Below the pieces are notes generated by a model, which had not been told where the DNA came from, made no database searches, and worked only from the letters and a program-made list of their open reading frames with translations. DNA of 5,165 bases from contig SLKH01000208.1 in assembly GCA_007134665.1 (NCBI GenBank), positions 1 through 5,165 of the forward strand, written 5' to 3'. This document shows, one piece after another, positions 1 through 5,165 of the stretch (its first letter is position 1; the number at the start of each line of letters is the position of its first letter). Source of the DNA: Balneolaceae bacterium. GTDB lineage: Bacteria; Bacteroidota; Rhodothermia; Balneolales; Balneolaceae. Both the position numbers and the translations under genes were made by a program.

Positions 1-19
1 AATGCCGGGTAAATGGTAT

Positions 20-100
20 TAAAAACCCGCGAAAAGTTTCTCTGGTTTATCAACTACCATTATCAAAGCTAAGAGGGTTTATTGAGAAAAACTTTGCGGG
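20..100 (-). terminator. Candidate intrinsic terminator of the 131-853 gene
   Basis: Read on the minus strand, an arm starting GCCCGC (around 101-84) is followed 41 bases later by its imperfect complement ending GCGGG (42-26), and then directly by a run of five T (25-21). About 13 of 17 arm positions pair without gaps, and more if one or two bulges are allowed. The two GC ends pair perfectly. It begins about 30 bases past the stop codon at 131, the usual place for a Rho-independent terminator. The long loop is unusual and weakens the call. A competing short stem exists (CGGGT at 6-10 with ACCCG at 25-29). No fold energy was computed. Confidence 0.45.
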
Positions 101-130
101 CTTCTTCGTCATTATACTGTTGACAAAGCA

Positions 131-853
131 CTAATTAAATATCGTTTGCATCAATTTTCTTTTGGCAACAGGAAAAATGGTTTCTTTAAATGAAAAATCC
201 AGTTCTGTATCAAAATGATAGGTTGCAGGGTTGGGCAATTCCTTCTGTTCACGTATCAGTTGCAATTTGATACTGTTGGGTGACATCCTGGCACGGCCAA
301 TCTGCAAGGATTTCAGATGGCGGGTTTTCAGGGATCTGTATTGATCCTCCGCGCTTTTAAAAATGGATACTTCAAATTGAAATAATTTAAGTTTGGAAGA
401 TGCTATGTCAGGCAGAAAAAAATAACCTTCATCACGGTAATTGGGCACAATCCCTACATGTTCAACTGAAATTTTTTCCTCCACATACTCATGAATTGTT
501 GCTCCTTCATGAATCACTTTTTTGATATGAGGTAATGACCATTCAATTAACTTTTCAACGAGGCCGAGATCTGAACTATCTAAAAATACGACTTCATGTT
601 CAATAGTCTTATTCACCAGATCGATATTCTTGATCTTTTTAGGAAATTTTTTCCTCAAATCCTCAAGCTTATTCCCGATATCTTTCAATGTTTGATAAAG
701 ACCTAAAAGATCACTCAAATATGGATAAATGCGATTGTTCCTGAAACAGGTTTCGTAAGATTGCAACCCTGCAAGTATCCGGTATTGGCGAGCTTCAAAA
801 TCGGATTCTACCTGCGCAAAAAGCTCAAGGTTTAGGAATGGTGACTCTTTCAT
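131..853 (-). CDS. Hypothetical soluble protein, 240 aa, unrecognised family
   Basis: I do not recognise this protein. The start chosen is the ATG at 853-851, because AGGAGG (864-859) lies 5 bases before it; an in-frame ATG 13 codons further upstream has no such site and would put the ribosome site inside the gene. The product is MKESPFLNLE... There is no signal peptide or membrane segment, so it is probably cytoplasmic. Residues about 8-125 look mainly helical, with a charged, possibly coiled stretch near 50-75 (LKDIGNKLEDLRKKFPKK). Residues about 126-180 look like beta strands and loops (HVGIVPNYRDEGYFFLPD, then LFQFEVSIF), followed by a basic segment YRSLKTRHLKSLQIGRAR (172-189). There is a single cysteine (Cys36). 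It is transcribed divergently from the methyltransferase gene and apparently alone, with its own terminator candidate downstream. Codon use and composition look ordinary, and the protein reads as a real, intact gene. No function is proposed. Confidence 0.8.
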   Translation of the reverse strand: MKESPFLNLELFAQVESDFEARQYRILAGLQSYETCFRNNRIYPYLSDLLGLYQTLKDIGNKLEDLRKKFPKKIKNIDLVNKTIEHEVVFLDSSDLGLVEKLIEWSLPHIKKVIHEGATIHEYVEEKISVEHVGIVPNYRDEGYFFLPDIASSKLKLFQFEVSIFKSAEDQYRSLKTRHLKSLQIGRARMSPNSIKLQLIREQKELPNPATYHFDTELDFSFKETIFPVAKRKLMQTIFN

Positions 854-858
854 TCTAA

Positions 859-864
859 CCTCCT
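859..864 (-). promoter_or_regulatory. Shine-Dalgarno site fixing the start at 853
   Basis: On the minus strand the sequence reads AGGAGG, a full match to the anti-Shine-Dalgarno core, 5 bases before the ATG at 853. It decides between two in-frame ATG codons and favours the shorter, 240-aa product. Confidence 0.85.
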
Positions 865-891
865 GTAGATTATTATAAGTACCCAATTGCA

Positions 892-920
892 ACGTTATTC
901 AATGGGATTTTATTTGTCAA
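892..920 (-). promoter_or_regulatory. Candidate sigma-70-like promoter of the hypothetical gene
   Basis: On the minus strand a perfect TTGACA (920-915) is followed after exactly 17 bases by TAACGT (897-892), which matches the -10 consensus at only 3 of 6 positions. Transcription would start near 885, leaving a leader of about 30 bases that includes the AGGAGG site. A second arrangement, TTGAAT (902-897) with a perfect TATAAT (877-872) but 19-bp spacing, would start transcription almost on top of the ribosome site and is less likely. If the organism uses a Bacteroidota-type primary sigma factor, neither need be right. Confidence 0.4.
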
Positions 921-1030
921 GTGAGAATTTATTGAACGTTCTAACAGTTTACTCATGTTATTTACCTGGAAAATAAACCATAATCTATTCAGGTTTGTAT
1001 ATTAAGAGACAAACATCAAAATGTAGTTAC

Positions 1031-1036
1031 AGAGGA
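1031..1036 (+). promoter_or_regulatory. Shine-Dalgarno site of pcm
   Basis: AGAGGA lies 5 bases before the ATG at 1042. It matters because it supports translation from the start that includes the hydrophobic leader rather than from a later, core-only start. Confidence 0.75.
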
Positions 1037-1041
1037 TTGGC

Positions 1042-1872
1042 ATGAAATTATTTTGGATAGTCACTCTAATCACACCATTAATATTCACGGGAACAGATGA
1101 ATTTGACTTATCTATAAACGAGTCTCCATTAGTTGCCGGCCAGCCAATAGCTACAGTTAATGTGAATTTTGCTAATTTATTAAAACCATTACCAGCAGAC
1201 ACCATTGAATGGAATCGTCCGCGTTTCAGTGAACGTGAATCAGAACGAAACCGGTTGGTTTTACAAGGTATTCAACGGCAAAATATTACTGATGAACGAA
1301 TCCTTGAATCCATGCGCCAAGTTCCCCGCCATAAATTTGTACCCCAGGCTCTGCAGGGGCAAGCCTATCAGAATAATCCGCTCCCGATCGGTTACGGGCA
1401 AACAATCTCGCAGCCATACATTGTTGCTTATATGAATCAGATGCTGGATTTATCACCCGGCGATAAGGTACTTGAAATTGGTACCGGAAGTGGCTATCAC
1501 GCAGCAACGCTGTCTGAACTTACACCTAATGTTTACTCTATTGAGATTATCCGGGAATTGGGCGAACAGGCTGCGGGTTATTATGACGAATTAGGTTATG
1601 TAACCATTCAAACAAAGATCGGAGACGGATATTATGGATGGGAAGAACATGCTCCGTTTGATGCCATCATTGTTACTGCTGCATCCGGACACATCCCTCC
1701 GCCGCTTGTCGAACAGTTAAAACCGGGAGGCGTGATTGTAATCCCAATCGGAAGCCCTTATCAAACCCAAACCCTGATGAAAATTACCAAAGATGAAGAT
1801 GGGAACATCCGGACAGAACGTGATCTTCCGGTACGTTTTGTTCCAATGACCGGTGCGGCACAGGAGCAGTAG
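1042..1872 (+). CDS. pcm: Protein-L-isoaspartate O-methyltransferase with export-like N-terminus
   Basis: The enzyme family transfers a methyl group from S-adenosylmethionine to the carboxyl of isoaspartyl residues in age-damaged proteins, starting their repair to aspartate. Core motifs are in order: PRHKFVP (95-101), QTISQPYIVAYM (120-131, with the family's conserved active-site Ser123), SAM motif I VLEIGTGSGYHAATL (143-157), post-I YSIEI (165-169), IGDGYYGW (193-200), FDAIIVTAA (206-214), LKPGGVIVIPIG (226-237) and the C-terminal PVRFVPMTG (263-271). At 276 aa it is about 70 residues longer than E. coli Pcm (208 aa). The extra length is N-terminal: Lys2, then a hydrophobic stretch (residues 3-15) and an acidic linker, which suggests export or membrane anchoring. 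The cleavage site is poor (best guess near T16-G-T18), so an uncleaved anchor is possible. The whole protein has no cysteine, which fits an extracytoplasmic place. AGAGGA (1031-1036), 5 bases before the ATG, supports this start and so the leader. The next gene follows on the same strand after 107 bp. Confidence 0.95.
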   Translation: MKLFWIVTLITPLIFTGTDEFDLSINESPLVAGQPIATVNVNFANLLKPLPADTIEWNRPRFSERESERNRLVLQGIQRQNITDERILESMRQVPRHKFVPQALQGQAYQNNPLPIGYGQTISQPYIVAYMNQMLDLSPGDKVLEIGTGSGYHAATLSELTPNVYSIEIIRELGEQAAGYYDELGYVTIQTKIGDGYYGWEEHAPFDAIIVTAASGHIPPPLVEQLKPGGVIVIPIGSPYQTQTLMKITKDEDGNIRTERDLPVRFVPMTGAAQEQ

Positions 1873-1880
1873 GCAGGTTA

Positions 1881-1929
1881 AATTAACAGTTAATATTTAA
1901 TAGTTAATGGTTTATAGTTGGTAATTGTT
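1881..1929. repeat. Degenerate heptamer tandem tract, consensus AGTTAAT
   Basis: Seven consecutive 7-base units can be laid end to end: AATTAAC, AGTTAAT, ATTTAAT, AGTTAAT, GGTTTAT, AGTTGGT and AATTGTT. The AGTT start recurs at 1888, 1902 and 1916, a 14-base period, and two units are identical. The tract fills about half of the 107-bp spacer between pcm and the large membrane protein gene. It has no GC stem and does not look like a terminator. An AT-rich microsatellite remnant is the simplest reading. Confidence 0.6.
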
Positions 1930-1979
1930 GATGCCTAAATATGGTGAATGTGTGGATATTAAATTGATTTAAGAGCCGA

Positions 1980-4439
1980 ATGACACAGGGAAACCAGTTC
2001 TATAATTATTGGACAGTTGTTTCGATTTTTTTCATCTCTATTGTAGTCATTGGCCTTCAATTGGTTTTGATGAGATCGATCTCAGTCTCTCATTACTACC
2101 ATTTCACCTACATGGTAATCAGTACTGCACTTCTTGGATTCGGTATCAGCGGAACGGTTCTCGCATTGTGGTTTGAAAGATTCAGGAAAAACTTCCCCTT
2201 TTGGAATCTGTTGTTTCTGTTTTTATTTCTGACATCCATACCACTTACTTATCTGACAGCACAACAATTACCGCTTGATACCCAGTATGTTTTGTACAGT
2301 CGTCATCAACTTTTTTTACTTATTGCCTATAATTTTCTGATGATGATTCCTTTTTTGTTCGGCGGGCTTGTCATCAGTTTTATGCTCGCCTATTTTAAAA
2401 AAGAGGTACCTGTATTATACGGGGCCAACCTGATTGGAAGTGGCGCCGGCGGGATCTCAGCTTTGGGGTTGATGATGCTTCTGCCGGCACAACAGCTTCC
2501 ACTTATCATTACTCCCCTTTCATTACTTGCCTTGATTGCCTTTCTGATATCAATCGGTAGAAAAACCAGCCGTTATTCAATACAGGCCGGAATCATGACC
2601 GTTCTTGCAGTTGCTGTTTCGATAACCGCAACCGTTATCACACCACCGATAAATATCGATCCATATAAAGATCTCTCTCACTTCCGGCAACTCGAATTGC
2701 AGGGTGATGCGGAAAGTATCCTCACCCGTTTTGGGCCGCGTTCACAAATTGATGTGTTTCAATCACCCACTTTCCACTACACATTATTTGCAGGCCCTCA
2801 TGCAATCACCATGCCGCCACCACAGCTTGCAATTTTAATGGATGGGCAGATTGCAGCTCCGATGTTCACCATCGATGACCCATCCGAAGCGGAGATTCTT
2901 GATTTCACACCTCAGTCACTGCCTTACCGACTACTCGATCGGCCGCAGGTATTGCTTCTTGGTGAAACCGGAGGTATTAATGTCTGGCTTGCAAAGAGAA
3001 TGGGAGCAAAAAAAGTCACAGTAGTTCAGACAAACCCTCAATTAATTAATTTAATTCATGAAGATCTTGCTGATCTTGGAGGTGGCATCTATTCAGACGA
3101 TCAGGTTGAAGTTATCAACATGGACCCGCGTCTTTATATCGAACAAACAGCAAGCAGTTACGACCTTATTCAATTTGTTACCGGTGAAGCCATCGCATCC
3201 GGTTCCGGCGGGCTTCAGGGGTTAAATGAAGATTATCTGCTTACAACTGATGCCGTTATCACGGCTTTGGATCTATTAAATGAAAATGGCTTGATCAGTA
3301 TCACAAGGGGAATTCAGTCCCCCCCAAGGGATAACATCAAGCTGATTTCAATGTTTATCGATGCCGCGATTTCATCCGGCAAAGAAGCTGATCAGCATCT
3401 ACTTGTCAGCCGGAACTACCTTGCAGCAAATATACTTCTGTCAAAATCTCCGGTGGATTTAGCTCTTATCAGCCAATTTTATGAAAAATCATCGGATCTG
3501 CAGCTTGATATTGAATATTATCGGGGAATAGCATCGGAAGACATTGATCAAATCAATCGTATCGAAGGGCCTGACGGTGCCAATTATTCCTACATTCACC
3601 AGGCAATTCTTGAACTCCTCTCAGATGATCCTGGACGGTTTTATGATGATTGGGTTTACCATGTTCGGTCTCCAACAGATAACAGTCCATATTTTCATGA
3701 TTTCTTCAAATGGAGCAGTCTTGAAAACTTCAGGGAAACGTATGGTGAACATTGGTTTCAACGGCTCGAGTTGGGTTATATCGTGCTGGTCATTACATTC
3801 CTGCAGCTTGCCATTTCCGCATTTCTTTTCGTCCTGTTACCAATTCTTATCCGCTTCAGGCTTTATAGCAGATCGAAAAATAAATTGCCGACCCTGATCC
3901 ATTTCTTTATGATCGGAACCGGGTTTATGTTTCTTGAGATTACATTTATTCAAATATTTACCCGGTTTCTTGGAGATCCGATCTTTAGTGCTGCAGCTGT
4001 AATTTGTTCCATATTGATATTTTCCGGTTTCGGAAGTATGTACCAGCAAAACCTGAAATATGATTCATTCAAAAGAATCCGGATTGCTGTTATTGTGATA
4101 TGTTCTATATCCCTTGTTTACCTGCTGATACTCAATCCGGTTCTCAGCCTTTTTATTGGATTAGGTACCTTCTGGCGATTCATGGTTACTGTGTTATTAC
4201 TCTTACCGGTTTCATTTTTTCTCGGCTGGATGTTTCCATCTGGAATAGACATCCTTGATAAAAACAGCGATGAACTGATACCCTGGGCTTTGGCAATCGA
4301 CAGTTTCGCTTCAGTAAGTGCAGCTCCGCTCGCGATCATACTTTCCATGTCGTTCGGATTTACCAATGTAATTCTTCTGGGTATGGGGTGCTATATTTTA
4401 GCCGGACTGACGAGCTGGTTGTGGGTTCAGGGAAGTTAA
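1980..4439 (+). CDS. Polytopic membrane protein with central spermidine-synthase-like domain
   Basis: The 819-aa protein has hydrophobic segments at about 11-31, 42-64, 74-94, 110-138, 148-168, 173-192 and 201-221, a soluble domain at about 222-597, and seven more segments at about 598-625, 638-660, 667-686, 701-719, 733-751, 766-788 and 794-814. The soluble part resembles the Rossmann fold of spermidine synthases and related SAM-fold proteins: VLLLGETGG (324-332), GAKKVTVVQTNP (342-353), MDPRLYIE (381-388), YDLIQ (394-398), GLNEDYLLTTDA (414-425) and NGLISITRG (436-444). Features I remember from the membrane-bound spermidine-synthase-like family are present: PPRDNIKL (448-455), TDNSPYFHDFFKW (566-578) and GFMFLEITFIQ (648-658). 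The family's role is unknown to me; polyamine synthesis should not be assumed. The usual acidic residue after strand 2 is Gln350 and the glycine loop is GETGG, so standard ligand binding is doubtful. Positive loops (65-70, 140-141, 194-198, 625-635, 693-701) imply a periplasmic central domain. The start is set by an in-frame stop at 1965; only a weak AAGAG precedes the ATG. It may be co-transcribed with pcm. Confidence 0.88.
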   Translation: MTQGNQFYNYWTVVSIFFISIVVIGLQLVLMRSISVSHYYHFTYMVISTALLGFGISGTVLALWFERFRKNFPFWNLLFLFLFLTSIPLTYLTAQQLPLDTQYVLYSRHQLFLLIAYNFLMMIPFLFGGLVISFMLAYFKKEVPVLYGANLIGSGAGGISALGLMMLLPAQQLPLIITPLSLLALIAFLISIGRKTSRYSIQAGIMTVLAVAVSITATVITPPINIDPYKDLSHFRQLELQGDAESILTRFGPRSQIDVFQSPTFHYTLFAGPHAITMPPPQLAILMDGQIAAPMFTIDDPSEAEILDFTPQSLPYRLLDRPQVLLLGETGGINVWLAKRMGAKKVTVVQTNPQLINLIHEDLADLGGGIYSDDQVEVINMDPRLYIEQTASSYDLIQFVTGEAIASGSGGLQGLNEDYLLTTDAVITALDLLNENGLISITRGIQSPPRDNIKLISMFIDAAISSGKEADQHLLVSRNYLAANILLSKSPVDLALISQFYEKSSDLQLDIEYYRGIASEDIDQINRIEGPDGANYSYIHQAILELLSDDPGRFYDDWVYHVRSPTDNSPYFHDFFKWSSLENFRETYGEHWFQRLELGYIVLVITFLQLAISAFLFVLLPILIRFRLYSRSKNKLPTLIHFFMIGTGFMFLEITFIQIFTRFLGDPIFSAAAVICSILIFSGFGSMYQQNLKYDSFKRIRIAVIVICSISLVYLLILNPVLSLFIGLGTFWRFMVTVLLLLPVSFFLGWMFPSGIDILDKNSDELIPWALAIDSFASVSAAPLAIILSMSFGFTNVILLGMGCYILAGLTSWLWVQGS

Positions 4440-4442
4440 AGC

Positions 4443-5165
4443 TCAAAATGTATAATCATATTTCAACATCACAGCGCGGTTATCTGAGAAAGGCAATGGG
4501 GTGGGAACCCTGTCGCGGCTTGTGTTAATTGTTTCATTGAATACCAGGTAAAAGTTGTTCCCGTCTCTCGGATTATATCTGAATCTAAAATTCAACACCC
4601 CGATATCATTGGCACTATTGAACTGTACGAATGAAGAGAGCGTTAAACTGGTACTGAATGTGAGCTCCGTTCTGAACCGTGCGACGTGGGCGGTTAGATC
4701 CTGGCCACGATCAGCAAAGTTTATTCTGTTGAACTGATAGAACAGATTCAGGTTTACAACCCTTGAAGGATCCCAGGTCGGTGTAACACTTGCCGTAAAT
4801 CGCCTTCCATCAAAAAAACCGCCACCACTGATTCTAAATATGGCCCTCAATGATTTACCTCTTGGTGTATCATATCGCAGTTGAGCTTCCGGAAACCGGT
4901 ATATACCAGCCGGTACCTCTACATCTCCGGCCAACTGAAAAGGTAGAATTATATCTTCGGTAATGTACAGAATTTCCCCGGTGGCAAAATCTCCTCGCCT
5001 CCAGGTCAATTGAACCGAGGGGCCAATTTCGGAGGTTTCAAGACTGCCATCCTCATTTCTCAGATAAATCGATCCGTTCATCGATGCCTGGATTCGCTGC
5101 AGGGAAGAATTTTCCGGCATCCAGCCCCAGGAAACCCGCTCGCCGAAACGCATATAATCCGATCG
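4443..5165 (-). CDS. DUF5916-type outer-membrane protein, C-terminal part (5' end outside window)
   Basis: The reading frame is open to the window edge, with four more codons (RSDY) before the first visible Met, so 240 C-terminal residues are seen and the true start lies beyond 5165. The family usually has several hundred more residues, with an N-terminal carbohydrate-binding-like (CBM9-fold) domain followed by a barrel. The visible part has alternating beta-strand patterns throughout: SVQLTWRRGDF (50-60), VVNLNLFYQFNRINF (136-150), FRTELTFSTSLTLSSFVQFN (164-183) and the family-like close VLNFRFRYNPRDGNNFYLVF (190-209), then NETINTSRD. It ends AVMLKYDYTF, with the terminal Phe typical of BAM-assembled barrels. 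The family's function is not established; it is often annotated as a hydrolase or carbohydrate-binding protein on weak grounds. The stop codon lies 3 bp from that of the convergent membrane protein gene, with no room for a terminator between them. Confidence 0.85.
   Translation of the reverse strand, partial: RSDYMRFGERVSWGWMPENSSLQRIQASMNGSIYLRNEDGSLETSEIGPSVQLTWRRGDFATGEILYITEDIILPFQLAGDVEVPAGIYRFPEAQLRYDTPRGKSLRAIFRISGGGFFDGRRFTASVTPTWDPSRVVNLNLFYQFNRINFADRGQDLTAHVARFRTELTFSTSLTLSSFVQFNSANDIGVLNFRFRYNPRDGNNFYLVFNETINTSRDRVPTPLPFSDNRAVMLKYDYTF

Larger units (their letters stand above)
854..1041. other. Divergent intergenic region between the hypothetical gene and pcm
   Basis: This 188-bp AT-rich spacer must hold the start signals of both outward-facing genes. 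The minus-strand side has a reasonable promoter candidate. For pcm only weak matches are seen: TTGAAC (932-937) with TGTTAT (956-961) at 18-bp spacing, 4 of 6 matches each. The palindrome AACGTT occurs twice (891-896 and 935-940) and could be an operator pair. No small gene, RNA gene or mobile-element end is apparent. Confidence 0.6.

Noticed and set aside
26..100. Inverted repeat as a mobile-element end or recombination site
   Set aside because: There is no integrase, transposase, target duplication or recognisable core site; the position and T-run fit a terminator better.
3..134. Plus-strand frame open from the left edge (about 43 codons)
   Set aside because: It has no recognisable protein features, overlaps the terminator candidate, and is short enough to be chance in AT-rich DNA.
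854..892. Longer start (MQLGTYNNLQEVR...) for the minus-strand hypothetical gene
   Set aside because: The AGGAGG site lies inside this extension, directly before the second ATG, and there is no ribosome site before the first.
990..997. CAGGTTTG as a Bacteroidota-type -7 element (TAnnTTTG) for pcm
   Set aside because: It lacks the first T and has no TTG at the expected distance upstream, so the match is too weak to list as a promoter.
1002..1507. Reading frames inside pcm on the other strand and in another plus frame (for example 1205-1435, 1286-1507)
   Set aside because: They are contained in a gene with clear family motifs and have no independent support.
2842..4366. Reading frames inside the membrane protein gene (2842-3024, 3544-3897, 3837-4049, 4118-4366)
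   Set aside because: They lie within a well-supported coding region with conserved motifs, and their translations look like shadow sequence.
4412..4444. GAGCT...AGCTC inverted repeat spanning the end of the membrane protein gene
   Set aside because: Five base pairs with a 23-base loop and no T-run do not make a convincing terminator.
4555..4737. Plus-strand 60-codon frame opposite the DUF5916 gene
   Set aside because: It is antisense to a clear beta-barrel coding region and has no ribosome site or family signal that I can see.

Overview
The window looks like an ordinary stretch of bacterial chromosome from a Gram-negative, outer-membrane-bearing lineage. The C-terminal part of a DUF5916-type outer-membrane beta-barrel protein points to the Bacteroidota/Balneolota/Rhodothermota/Ignavibacteriota neighbourhood. 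By eye the DNA is moderately AT-rich, and two of the genes have clear Shine-Dalgarno sequences (AGGAGG and AGAGGA). That fits Balneolota or Rhodothermota better than classical Bacteroidota, where such sites are rare. This placement is an inference. There is no rRNA, tRNA, CRISPR array, transposase or integrase in the window.

Layout. Positions 1-130 are intergenic and hold a candidate intrinsic terminator for the first gene, which lies on the minus strand (131-853) and encodes an unrecognised 240-aa soluble protein. A 188-bp divergent spacer (854-1041) carries a good minus-strand promoter candidate and a repeated AACGTT element. On the plus strand come a protein-L-isoaspartate O-methyltransferase with an N-terminal hydrophobic, export-like leader (1042-1872), a 107-bp spacer built largely from degenerate AGTTAAT heptamers, and a large polytopic membrane protein with a central spermidine-synthase-like Rossmann domain (1980-4439). 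Its stop codon lies 3 bp from the stop of the convergent DUF5916 gene (4443 to beyond 5165, minus strand; 5' end outside the window).

How the genes may work together. The two plus-strand genes both belong to S-adenosylmethionine-binding fold families and may be co-transcribed. The methyltransferase seems to be exported or membrane-anchored. The loop charges of the large protein, read by the positive-inside rule, put seven membrane segments on each side of a central domain that would face the periplasm. If both are right, the pair places two SAM-fold proteins outside the cytoplasm, where SAM is not expected. This is the most interesting idea in the window, but it rests on topology inferred from sequence. 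The Rossmann motif of the large protein is also altered (GETGG loop, Gln in place of the usual Glu), so it may not bind SAM in the standard way.
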